DNA of 64,000 nt from Pseudomicrostroma phylloplanum. Lineage: Eukaryota > Basidiomycota > Exobasidiomycetes > Microstromatales. Where the stretch lies: the NCBI GenBank assembly GCA_039545275.1, contig BCHS01000003.1, positions 124,001-188,000 on the forward strand. The letters are read 5' to 3'. The translations under genes were made by a program, and so were the position numbers. The notes beneath the pieces were generated by a model. The model made no database searches. It saw nothing but the letters and a program-made list of their open reading frames with translations, and was not told the origin of the DNA. Positions 52,201 to 63,757 of the stretch are shown here, piece after piece; position 1 is the stretch's first letter; the number at the start of each line of letters is the position of its first letter.

Positions 52201-55200
52201 CAGAGACTCTACGGGATCTGGACCAGGGCAGCTATTGGCTCAACAGAAAGTACTCGGTGGCGTCGGGCGTCGATAGCATCGCCCTGCAGCAAGTCGTAAA
52301 TGACTTTGTCACGAGCACGCCAGGTTGCCGGATCACCTTCTGTAGCTATCCCGGTACCGAAGGACAGTCGGAAGTGGAGCATCCCAGCATCTACGCTTTC
52401 GTCCAGATGATACGAAAGGACCTCACAGCCAATGTGAGAGTCGTCGACCTATCAGCAGATGAGGCGAACCATGATGATCAGCTCCTGTCGGCAGCAAAGA
52501 GTCTTACAGGCAGCAATCCTATCAGCGAGTACTGTCCTCTGAGCTTCGTCATCGGTTGCGCAGAAGCTGGCACCACGCGCTATCTTCTCTTGCGCACACA
52601 CCATAGCATCTATGACGCCAGGTCGTTGGAGCTGTTCGAGGAGACGCTTGCTGCACATCTGTCGGGTCAGCAGACTCGATCACTTCCTTCTTTGACTACA
52701 GCTCTTCCGTCGATTTTGGCTTTGACGTCGGAAGAGGAAGCCCGCCGGCGAGACACCTGGGAGCGGGCGCTCCACGGAGTGTCAAAGCCTCCCAGTGCCT
52801 TGACCTTTCCAGAACTCAGTGGGCAAGCACTAGAGGAGATTGGAGCTGCCAGTGGTTGCTTCGAGCACGTTTCCACCACTGCTTCGATCACCTGGTCCGA
52901 TCTCTCACGTACTGCGCAAGACATGGGTACATCAGCTCGACCCATTGCCCAATGCGCGTGGGCAGCCATCCTAGCAGCATATCTCGACACCGACTGCATC
53001 CTCCTGGGAGACTCTATCTCTGGAAGAGCCATTGGACCCAACATGGATGATGTATTTGGCCCTCTTCATGCTACAGTGCCAGTGCCAATTGTAATGCAGC
53101 CCGGGATCACACGTCGAGCGATGGTCGACCAAGTCGATGATTTCCACAAGGCGGTACTCCACCATCAACACGTATCTCTGAGCTTCGTGCGACGAGTGCT
53201 CGACATGCGACCCGACGAAACGCTCTTCCAGTCAGTATTCGTCTTCGAGCCCAGTAGCGGCGCTCAGACCTATCAGTCCGTCTTGTCCGACAGCAAAGAT
53301 CTGGAGCTGTGCGTCGAGCATCCTCTTGCAGTGGAAGTCTCGACGGATGAGACTGGCAGACTGTTCCTCGGGATTGTCTATCGAGGAGACTTGATGAGCA
53401 CTGAACAAGCGCAAGTTATGCTTGCTCAATACGATGCGTCGCTGGCGTCCGTTTGCTCGCATCCGGACGCTGCGCCTCAAGACTGGTCATCCGACGCCTT
53501 CCGCAAGATGCCTCCTACCAGTTTGCTGTCGACCTCGAGCGCTCGACCTTCAGAGTGGATCGACAAGGCGCACAAGGTTTCAGCCGAAACGTGGCTGACT
53601 GAGACTGCTTCCCAGCATCCCGACCGACCAGCTCTTGAATTCTGGTCTTCACTGGAGCCCTCCGCGATGCCTGAGGTCCTCTCTTACCGAGCTCTGAGCG
53701 ATAGAGTGGGCAAGATGACAGCTTTTCTGAGGGAGACTGCTCCTCCCAAGAGCGTCGTCGCAGTCTGTCTGTCACGATGTGTGATGACTTATGTGTCCCT
53801 TCTAGCCATCCAGCAAGCTGGCCTTTCCTACCTCCCGGTCGACGAGAATTTGCCCGTGGAGCGGCAAGAGCTGCTCGTAAATGAAAGTGGAGCTGCTATT
53901 GTGCTCGCAGACGACGAGTCTCTGTCCCACTTCGAGACGTGCTCGGCAAGATTGTACAATGTGCACAATGTTGACTTGACCCGGTACCATGCTTCTGGGC
54001 AGGGTGCCAACGCCTCGCCATCGGATCTGTCGTATGTGCTTTACACATCCGGCAGCACCGGCAAGCCAAAAGGCTGCAGGATCACCCGTAGCAATCTGTC
54101 TGTGACCATTGAGGCCTTCAGGCTGACATTTGAGGCCCAAGCACCTGGCTCCTTCGACTCCGGCGCTCGCTTCTTGGCGCGGTCGGCCGAGGCATTCGAC
54201 GTCGCCCTCCTTGAAGTCTTTCTGCCTCTCCGTACGGCCTCAACAATCGTCACGGGGCCTCGGTCTCTCATTCTCGAAGACTTGCGGAAAGCGATATCCA
54301 CGATGAGAGTCACCCATGCCGCTGTGGTGCCCTCGCTCTTCTACAGCGAGGGTTCGCGTATTCGGCCTGAGGATCTTCCCGAACTGCGAGCTCTGATCGT
54401 CGGTGGAGAGAAGATCCCCCCTGACGTCGTAGAGACGTGGGGCGGGTCGAACGTACCTACACTCAATGCATACGGTCCGACGGAAACTACCATTGGCAAT
54501 TCCATCGCACGAGTCAGGCCTGCGTCCTCGACGAGGAACATTGGACGAGCTTTTTCAGGAAGCCAGTACGCCATCATGATCGAGACTCCCGAGGGCCGAC
54601 TGCAGCCTGCTCTACGAGGACAGGCAGGCGAGCTCTGTGTTCTTGGCCCGCAGGTGGGCGATGGCTATCTTGGTCAAAGAGAAGCGCCTGCCTTCACTCT
54701 TTACGAGGGTCAACCCATGTATCGCACTGGAGATCTCGCAAGGATGACCGTGGATGATGAAGCTTTATATCTGGGGCGCATCGACGCCTCACAGGTCAAG
54801 GTTCGCGGTGCTCGTCTCGAGCTCAGCGAGGTCGATGCCGTGCTGCTGGGCTCGGTCACTGAGCACAGTCTTCATGTCGCTACTGTCCACCTCCAGAGCA
54901 AGGATCAGCTGGTCACCTTTGTAGCAAGGTCAGCCCGAGCATCTGCCCTCCCCAAGGGTGAGGACGCACTGGATGGATCCCTCAAAGACGTCACGAAGGC
55001 AATGTGGAAGAAGGCTCGCTCTCTGCCGTCACACATGCGTCCAGCAGCCATCGTACCACTCACCACCCTTCCCCTCGCGGTCGTCTCGGGCAAGGTCGAC
55101 CAACAGGCTTTGCGATCTATCTTCGACCGTCTGGGACCGTCCGTCGAGTTGCATAGTGACGGGTTTGACGCGGCAGACAGTCGCCCCCTGTCACAGCGAG

Positions 55201-58200
55201 AGGCGCTGATCGTCGAGGAGCTGTCAAAGCTTGCTCCAACCGCAGCGAAAGGCAAAGCGACACCGAATCCGTCGAGTGACCTCTTTGCTCTTGGCATGGA
55301 TAGTCTCTTGGCTGTGCGCCTTTCTGGGAGATTGAGACAGCGAGGGGTCAATATCACTGTCTCGAGGCTTCTCAGCAGTGTCAGCATTGAGGACGCCGCG
55401 GAAGAAAGCCACAAAGACAGTGAAGTCAGCAAAAGCACAGGTAGATCGCCCTCGGAAGAACTTACTGAGCGAGCTCGACAGCTGCATCTCCTTCCCGCGG
55501 ATCATGAAGGCGCATTCCATTGCACAGCATTGCAAGAGTCCCTTTTGGCGGAGACTTTGTCCTACTCGGGCGCAAATGACGAAAGACTGCCGTATGTCTC
55601 AACCATCGAAGTCGCTCTGGCGGACACGGTGGATGAGGTCAGACTTGTGGACGCCATCAATGAGACTGTTGCTGCACATCCTATCTGGCGGACAGCCTTT
55701 GCAGAGATTGATGGTAGACTTTGTCAATTGGTCAGTTCGACCTCAGACCTCTCTCTCTGGGTTTCCGAATCGCAAAAGCTCGAGGGGCGTCACCTCGTCG
55801 AGAGGATCAACAGAATCGCTCCGGTCCGAATGCAGATTCGCAGAGATGCAACAAAGCCGAAGCACTTAGCCATCCTCGCACACCACTCGCTTTATGATGG
55901 TGTGTCCCTCGATCTCTTCCTGAAAGAGGTCGAGTCACGGTACGCCGACACAGCCGTGCCAAGACACCGCCCGTTCAGCGAGCTCGCCGAGTTCGTCAAC
56001 TCTCGGGACGAAGGAGCGTCGAAGCGCTTCTGGCTCTCACAGCTGGAGGATTGTGTTCTCGCTCCTTTCCCGTCGTTGAACCCTCTTCAAGTCGATCTGT
56101 CAAACGAGCGAAGCGAACTTCTGGTGTCAAGCTCCACCTCTTTTACTCAGCTGAGCGAGCTGGCACGCAACCTGGGTGTCACCCAACAAGCCTTGCTCAT
56201 TTCTGCGTGGGCCAGGCTTCTTGATCAATTCACAGGAGAGACTGACTCCCTTTTCGGCCTAGTCCTCAGTGGACGTAGCATCGACTTTGAAGATGCGGAA
56301 TACCTTCAAGGTCCTCTCATCACCACCGTGCCTTTCCGCACACAGACACAAGCAAGTAGGGGCGACGACCCAAGGGGGCGAGCTCAAGCAATTCATAGAC
56401 GACTATTAGATACATACAAGTACCAGCATACATCCCTCCGCAAGATCGGTCAATGGCTGCAAATCGACGCACCATTGTTCAATGTCCTCTTCTCTTTCCT
56501 CGCCCCGCCTTCCAAGTCAGCAGCAGCCTCCATCTTCCTTGATACCACTACATCTATGCAAACGGAATACCCACTTGCGGTCGAAGTTCAGCCGCAACTT
56601 GACGACTCCATTACATTACGACTGGCTTACGACCCGCACTCTATACCCAATGATCAAGCAAATCTTCTCCCACGCCAGCTAGATGACGAGATTAGACGCT
56701 TAGTTGCAACCGCAGCCCAGCAAGTACACAAGGAGACTTCCAGCCTTCTATCACTGTCCAACCCCAACCCTTATACACCCTCGACGGATGATCATTTCCT
56801 GTGTCGCTTCAGACAACAAGTCGAGCGACGGCCGTACGCTGGTGAGTGAACGTTGCAGTACATGCCAAGCGGCTCTCTTCGGTAGCTGACCTCTTTCTTC
56901 CACGCACTCAGTCGCTGTTGACTACGCTGTCAATGGCCTCGATGCTCCTTGGGATACCCTGACGTATCAACAGCTCGATCGATTGAGCGATCAGATTGCA
57001 TCAACACTTCTCAAGCACCAACCTGGCGAGATTGTTGCCGTTTATATGCAGCGCTCGCTTAGTTTCTATGCTGCCTTATTAGCTGTCTGGAAAGCAGACA
57101 AGACATACCTCCCCCTTGACCCCAGCCTGCCTCTTGAACGCCTCAAGTACATGCTCGAAGTAGCAGAGGCCTCGACGATTGCTACAGATGTCGCTTGCCA
57201 CAAACAGGCACAGACTCTGGGCAGCGATGTCATTCTGATAGATTCTCAAGCAGGCGCTACAGATGCTTCACTTCCAGCCCTATCTGCGCCTTCTTTGGAC
57301 TTGGCAAAGTCGGCGTACATTCTCTTCACCTCCGGCTCTACAGGCAAGCCAAAAGGTGTGCCCATCAGTCACCGAGCCCTCGCTGCAGCTGTAGCCTCCT
57401 GGGAAACGATCCTGCCGCACCAAGACAATTCTCGAATGCTGCAACTAGCGTCAGCGTCTTTCGACGTCTCTCTCATTGAGATCTGCCTCCCGTGGGCCTT
57501 CGGCTGCGCAGTCGTGTCTGCTCCAAGAGATGTCCTTCTCGACGACCTCGAGGAGAGCTTCCGCAAATTGCGAGTCACCATGGCAGATCTACCATCGTCC
57601 CTTGCTCCTACTGTTCATCCAGAAAATATGCCTCAGCTCGAATGGCTCATGAGCGGAGGAGATGCCATCGACGAGAGAGTATTGCAGGAATGGGGGTCTC
57701 ATGCCCTGATCAATGCTTGGGGTCCTACTGAGACCACCATCGGCAATGCTCTGGGCTTTGTGTCAAAGCACTCGAAGAGATCGATCGTCGGCAAGGCCTG
57801 GCCTGGAAGCACAGTCTACGTCCTTTGTCCAGACTCTGTCGACGTTGCGTATCGGGGCGGTGTGGGCGAGCTCGCGGTGGCTGGCCCACAGCTTTCAGAC
57901 GGCTACTTGGCCAGACCCGACCTGACTGCAGCCGCATTCGTGGCTCTGGCCGATGGGACGCGGGTCTATCGTACCGGTGACCGAGGTAGGATGCTTGCAG
58001 ATGGACAGATCGAAGTCCTCGGCCGTATCTCGCGGGGACAGGTCAAGCTTCGAGGTCAGAGGCTCGAGCTCCAAGAAGTCAGTCATGCAATCCTCGCCGC
58101 CTCTCATGGGCACCTGCAGAACGCCGATACCCTCTTCTTGCAGCATCCGAAACTCCCGGCAAAGCAGTTGGTGACTTGGGTCGCTCTCAGTGACAGCAAG

Positions 58201-61200
58201 GCTTCAGAGACTGTGTCCGTACGGAGTGACGCTCGAGCTCAGAGCATCTTGGCCGAATGTCTACGAGAGATTTCTCGGAGGCTCCCCTTGTACATGGTGC
58301 CGAGTCATCTGTTGCCGACCCACGGCTCTCTGCCCCTGACGTCAAACAACAAGATCGATCATGCCGCACTGGAAAGAGCATTCATGGAATTGGACTTGAC
58401 TACTTTGCAGAGCCAACAGAGCCATGCAGATGGCAAAGAAGACGGCCAAGACTGGAGTGAGGGGGAACAAAGTCTGCTGCATGCTGTGGCAAATTTCTGC
58501 CAGTTGGACCCAAAGGACGTGTCTCGCACGACTTCATTTTATCGTCTCGGTATCGACAGTCTAAGTGCCATCCGGCTCAGCCGCTCGATCCGGCAGATTC
58601 ATGCCCTTTCCCACGTCTCGGCCAAAGAGATTCTTCGTTGGCCCAGCATTGCACTGCTGGCTGCAAATGCTGCTCAACAGGAGCAATGGACGCAGAGTAC
58701 CACCTCTTTCAATGCTCAAAATCTGGCAATAGCCGAGCAGATAGACGCAGATGCCTTACTGCTCTCGGCAGACGATGCGATCGAATCAGTCTTGCCATGT
58801 ACACCACTACAAGAAGGTACCATCGCTCAGACCCTTGCGACGGAAGGGCAGCTGTACTTCCACCACCATGCTTACCGCGTGCAAGATGCGGAAGCGCAAA
58901 CCATCTCAAATGCTTGGCAGCTTTTGGTCCAGAGGACTAACATCCTGCGTACGACTTTTCATCGCACTCGAGAGGGAATGCGGTGGGTACAGGCTGTGCA
59001 CAGGCAAATGCCAATGTCACAAATGTTCCAGCTGCAGAGTGGTGCATTTGGCTCAGCGTGGGATGCGCTGGTCGCCTCACCTCTGACGGTGACCGAAGAA
59101 GACTTTGGGAGGACGGTAGCGAGACTGACCGTGGTCGAAGACCCTGACGCACGCTATGTCGTCCTGTCTCTGCACCATTCTCTCTACGACGGCAATGCGC
59201 TCCCGAAGCTCCTTGGCGATCTAGACCTGGCTATCAGAGGGCAGTCTCTGCCGAGCAGGCTGCCTTTTGCTAAGCTCGTGCCTCATCTTCTACCTAACCG
59301 TTCCAACACCGAGTACTGGTGCGAGCACCTGCGAGACTACAGCCCAACTTCTCTGCCGCGCGCACGACATTCACCCCGGCAGAAGGCATGTGAGGCCACG
59401 GAGGTTATCACTCTACCTCTGAAAGAAGCCCGCAGTCTGGCTCGTGGACTGGAGGTATCTCTGAGGACTGTAGCCATTGCCTCGTACGCCAAGGCATTGT
59501 GTCACTTGTCCGCATCACGAGACATTGTCTTTGGACAAATTGTGGCCCTGCGCGATGGCATCGAAGGAGCGGACGAGGTCATTGGTCCAGCTTTCAATAC
59601 GGTACCCACAAGGGTTCGTTGGTCATCTTCCCTGACTGCTGGCGACGTTCTGAGGGAGGTCCAGCAAGAGAGCGATGCGGGTCAAGCGCACCTTCAAGTC
59701 TCGCTGCGCGAAGTCCAAGCCGAGCTGAGCCTGACAGCACCTCCGTTCGATGCCTTGATGGACTACCAGATCCAAGAAGGCGAAGACGCGGCGCTGGTGT
59801 CTTTGTCGCCGGCACGCCCCCCTGCCGAACCCTCTATCCAGTATGCGGTCAATCTGGAGTGGCGACAGATGAGCAGCTCGCTCACTTTGTATGCCACTGC
59901 GGATTGCACTGTCCTAGCTGAAGCTGAGCTCCACGCCTTCTCGAGCCGTGTTGCCGGCATCTTTCAAGCGTTGCTGCTGCACCCTGATGCACCGGCGGCC
60001 GGGCCTCCTTGCGAGCTTCTTCCTTTGTCAGACATGCTGACAGAGACCACGTCTAGCGTGAATCAGACTAGCCAAGAGACCGACGCTGATGTCGTGACAG
60101 AACCATGGTCTGACCTCGAGCTCAAGTTGCGACAGCACGTGCTCACCGTCACCAACGCCTCCGAAGAACGGCTGCAAGTTGAAACATCCTTTATCTGCCT
60201 GGGCGTGGACTCAATCACTGCTATCTACCTGGCAAGCCTGATCAGAAAGGGTGGCCATCCAGTCGCGGTCAGCGACATCGTCAAAGGCGGTAGCATCCGT
60301 GGGCTGGCCAATCGCATAGAGACCAGGATGTCATCGACGGAGGGCGAGAGCCATCCAACGCCTGCTCAATGGGAGGCAAGTGCACGAGTCAAGGATGCTG
60401 TCTGCTGCAAGCTGAACGTAGGGAGTGAGCAAGTCGAGCGCATCCTGCCCGCCCTTCCGGGCCAGACGTTTCAGCTCGCTAGTTGGCTCAACAGCGGCAA
60501 GCGCCTCGGCGTCTACTCTTGGACGTGGTTGCTTGCAGAGCGGGCGGATGAGCGGCGTCTGAGAACAGCCTGGCAAGCTCTCGTCGCTCGACATCCCATC
60601 TTGCGCACTACATTTGCTGGGATCGACGGCGACGTATTCCAGGTCGTCTTCAAGGATCAGAACATCAACCTCGCCATCGACTTCACGGAAGTTGAAAAGA
60701 GCACGACTCTTGAGAATGCCGGTCGTGAGCGGCTACGTGAGCTGGCTGCAACGTCTCACGATATGCGCCGTCCACCGGTCAAATTGGAGGTGTTAACCAA
60801 GAAAAGACAGAGTCTGATCATTCTCAATCTCTCCCACGCATTGTACGATGCTTGGTCGATCGATCTCATCGCCGAGGACTTGCAGAGGCTCTATCGAAAA
60901 GAGGAGCCTACTGCCAATGCAGCCTTCCTTGACTTTGCTGACAGGCATGCAGCCCTCTCGTCTCAAACGACTGCGAAGGTGAAGGGATTCTGGCAAGAAG
61001 AGCTGCGCGGAGTCGCCCCTGCCCTCATTCCAGACGGTCACGCAGGGGCATCGCAGCGGGACGTGATGGTCTACCTGCCGCAAGCAGCCCAGCTCGCAAA
61101 GGCTTACGAGCATGCACGAGCGCTCAGCATTGCCGACTCGCTCCCCTCACTACAAGCCCTCTTCATGGCCTCCTGGTCCCAGGAGGTTTCCGCTCTCACC

Positions 61201-61941
61201 GGCAATGCACGCCCCGTCTTCGGGCTCTACCACTCTGGCCGCTCAGACGATTTCCCCAGTATCGAACGTCTCGCCGGTCCGTGTCTGACTGTCCTACCTC
61301 TCGTCGTACGGCAAGAAGCACATACCGGTGGCAGTAGTAGCAGCAGCTTCGTTGAGCTAGCGCGCGACCTTGAGGCGGCCGTGGCAAGGAGGAGCGATTG
61401 CGAGCAGAGCGCCGACCTCCGTACGATCCATGCCTGGGCGGCCGAAACCCATCCTGAGACCTCGGACGAGGTGCCAGGTCCGCTCTTCGATACGTACCTC
61501 AACCTCGTCTGGGGCAGCTCCACGTCCCAAGCGCCACCCGCAGAGGCCGCTACTGCTTCTGCCTCGACCTTTGTACCCATCAAGCTCGGCAACCCCACGG
61601 ACTTTGCGCCTCCCACCCCTCTGTGCAGCGCTACCGCCGAGGGTGTCCATGCGAGCACGAGCACGAGTACAATCGACGACCTCTCCCCTGCACACAGGTC
61701 CTGCGTGCGTCCACGCATCGAAGTCGACGTGGTCCTTCAGGGGGACGGGGATTGGATTGGGGTTGGAGTCAGGTGTGAGGGTGGGTTACTCTTGCGGGGG
61801 CGGGGGCAGCGCGAGGAAGGAGAAGTGGATCGGAAGCGGGAGCGGGATGGGCAGGAGGAAGAAGAGGAAGAGGTGAGGAGTTTGATTGATCGGTTGATTG
61901 GGAGAGTGAGAGGATGTATTGAGGAGTTGCAGAGGAAATGA
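49234..61941 (+). CDS. sid2: Ferrichrome-type siderophore synthetase (nonribosomal peptide synthetase)
   Basis: Activates and joins amino acids including N5-acyl-N5-hydroxyornithine on phosphopantetheine arms to form a cyclic hydroxamate siderophore. Exons 49234-49533, 49650-56841 and 56912-61941 give 4173 aa. Order with approximate residues: unassigned N-terminus 1-260; A1 265-795 (IWTSGTTGLPKAV); T1 LGLDSIKA ~855; C1 HHSIYD ~1084; A2 YTSGSTGKPKG ~1564; T2 LGMDSLLA ~1981; C2 HHSLYDG ~2178; A3 FTSGSTGKPKG ~2636; T3 LGIDSLSA ~3043; C3 HHSLYDG ~3252; T4 LGVDSITA ~3594; C4 SHALYDA ~3805, where the first His of HHxxxD is Ser. There is no thioesterase; fungal siderophore synthetases cyclise with a terminal C domain. 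The tail is Glu/Arg-rich. Ferrichrome synthetases commonly have two trailing T-C pairs; only one is seen. Pairing with ornithine monooxygenase supports the siderophore role; the exact product is not shown. Confidence 0.93.
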
Positions 61942-62114
61942 TCAAGAGGTTTAGTTTAGTGGGCTTCAGGGAGTCGGTCGGTCACAGGATCCGCATGCAA
62001 AGGAATCGAACGGAATCGCTCGCCGCAACATGAATCTTCAGGTATGCATTGAAATGTTCACGAGTGCACAAATGTTGTGTGTGCGCTAGACAGATACAGG
62101 CATCGACTTCTAGC
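61942..62114. terminator. Convergent 3' region, NRPS / CPA1
   Basis: 173 bp separate the stops of the NRPS gene and CPA1; both 3' ends must lie here. No other feature seen. Confidence 0.35.
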
Positions 62115-63548
62115 TCAGACAGACAGCTCAGCGGCCGTCTCAACCTTTGCGCCCAGCGATCCCCTGGGCGCCTCTCCGACCTGGGACGCGTCAAGTCCAG
62201 GCGAGACCTTTCCTCCGAGGGTCTCCTGATTCTTCTTGATACACTCATTGATGTAGTCCTTGAACATGCCCTGGCAGTCATCGGGTCCACCAGCATTCTC
62301 CGGATGGAACTGCACCGCCCACACCAATCTTCCCGAGTCGGGATTGGCGCGGATCCCCTCTACGGACGAGTCGTTTGCGTTGACAAACCAGGGCTGCCAC
62401 TCTCCCCAAGACTCATTCGGGTCGTACTCGAGGGCATAGCCGTGGTTCTGAGAGGTAATGTACACCCGCCCGGCCTTGACGGATGTGCCGGTGGAGGAGA
62501 GGGCTACGACGGGTTGGTTGTGACCGCGGTTACCAAATTTCATGCGGTAGGCCTTGAGGCCGGCGGCGAGGCCGATGATCTGGTTGCCCATGCAGATGCC
62601 GAAGATGGGCTTGTCCCAGCCGGCAATCGTCTTGCGCGTCGTCTCCACTGCCTCTGGAATCGAGTAAGGGGAGCCAGGTCCGTTGGAGAGGAAGAGACCG
62701 TCGAACTTGTCCTGCACGGCGGTGAAGTCGTAGTTCCAGGGAAGGACGGTAACACTGGCTCCCTCACGGATGAGGCATCGGATGATGTTGGACTTGGCGC
62801 CAAAGTCGAGCAGGGCGATGTGGACCTTGGCGGCCGAGGCACCTCCGACAGGGTGCAGAGTGTATGGAGTCTTGGTAGACACGAGGGGAATGAGGTTCTC
62901 AGCCATCGGGTCCCGGTATTCCTCCTGTCCAGGAGCGACTTCGTGGCCATCTCCGATGCTGATGGCTCCCAGAGTAGAGCCTTGGTCTCGCAGAAGGGTG
63001 GTGATGGCTCGAGTGTCCACGCCACTGATGCCGGGCACGCCGTGTCGGGCGCACCAGGTGGACAGACTCTCAATGGCCTCAAAGTGGCTGAACCTCTCGG
63101 CAAGGTTGCTCACGACGACACCAGATGCCTGTACGCCCCTACTCTCCAAAAAGCTTCCAACGTCAATGTCCTTCGGGCTACCGATGGGCGAGGTGCCTGA
63201 GAAGTTGTTGGGCACACCGTAGTTGCCGATGAGGGGCTGGGTGAAGGTGAGGATCTGGCCTTGGTAGGAAGGGTCGGTCAAAGACTCGGTGTACGAGGTG
63301 ATGGAAGTGGTGAAGACGACTTCTCCAAAGGTACGAGGGTTGGGGGCACCGAACGACTTGCCCTGCCATGAGTGGCCTGACTTGAGGTGCAGAGTGGCAG
63401 GCTTGGAGGCTGGCGCTGGAGTCCAAGTGAGCGGGGCAGCTGTAGCCAAGGATCGAACGCTGCTGCTGCTACCGAGGGACGAGACCCTGGTCGAAGCAGG
63501 CAATGCAGATCGCAGCGATCGCAGAGCAGAAGTCGGCAATGCGAGCAT
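62115..63548 (-). CDS. CPA1: Carbamoyl-phosphate synthase, arginine-specific small subunit (glutaminase)
   Basis: Takes ammonia from glutamine and passes it to the large subunit, making carbamoyl phosphate for conversion of ornithine to citrulline. Single exon, 477 aa. The start MLALPTSALRSLRSALPAST is Arg/Ser/Ala-rich without acids, a mitochondrial presequence as in filamentous fungi. The small-subunit domain has SFGAPNPRTFGEVVFTTSI, GNYGVPNNF and HGVPGISGVDTRAITTLLR. The class I glutaminase domain has LFLSNGPGSP, KPIFGICMGNQIIGLAAG with the nucleophile Cys, RGHNQPV, YITSQNHGYALE and VWAVQFHPENAGGP with the catalytic His and Glu. The leader carries an arginine attenuator-type uORF (next entry). 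Its neighbour, the siderophore synthetase, depends on the same ornithine pool. Confidence 0.96.
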   Translation of the reverse strand: MLALPTSALRSLRSALPASTRVSSLGSSSSVRSLATAAPLTWTPAPASKPATLHLKSGHSWQGKSFGAPNPRTFGEVVFTTSITSYTESLTDPSYQGQILTFTQPLIGNYGVPNNFSGTSPIGSPKDIDVGSFLESRGVQASGVVVSNLAERFSHFEAIESLSTWCARHGVPGISGVDTRAITTLLRDQGSTLGAISIGDGHEVAPGQEEYRDPMAENLIPLVSTKTPYTLHPVGGASAAKVHIALLDFGAKSNIIRCLIREGASVTVLPWNYDFTAVQDKFDGLFLSNGPGSPYSIPEAVETTRKTIAGWDKPIFGICMGNQIIGLAAGLKAYRMKFGNRGHNQPVVALSSTGTSVKAGRVYITSQNHGYALEYDPNESWGEWQPWFVNANDSSVEGIRANPDSGRLVWAVQFHPENAGGPDDCQGMFKDYINECIKKNQETLGGKVSPGLDASQVGEAPRGSLGAKVETAAELSV

Positions 63549-63596
63549 TGTGAATGTGATAGGTGAAAAGATAAAGAGGTGAGGTGGGTGATATGC

Positions 63597-63757
63597 TCAG
63601 AGAGAGTTTCCCTTGAAGACGGCGTCACTGTCATCCAGAGATCGAGGGTAAGTCGAGTTTGTCAGTGTCTGATACTCTATCTTTTGACACGCTATGCCAC
63701 GCCCCCAGCGCAAACTCACGAAATGTAGTCGTCTGAGGTTCGCTGTGAAAAGACCAT
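63597..63757 (-). promoter_or_regulatory. Arginine attenuator peptide-like uORF with an intron, CPA1 leader
   Basis: The uORF is 63757-63720 plus 63627-63597 after removing a 92-nt GT-AG intron (donor GTGAGT, acceptor GATGACAG). It codes for 22 residues starting MVFSQR, then TSDDYISDAVFK, ending in NSL and TGA, 48 nt before the CPA1 ATG. Known fungal attenuator peptides (S. cerevisiae CPA1, Neurospora arg-2) share the S/T-x-x-DY-x-SD-x-x-W-K/R core and stall the terminating ribosome when arginine is high. The match covers T/S, DDY, SD and K; the usual Trp is Phe here. Unspliced RNA would end the peptide at DDYIS plus TGA. Confidence 0.82.
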
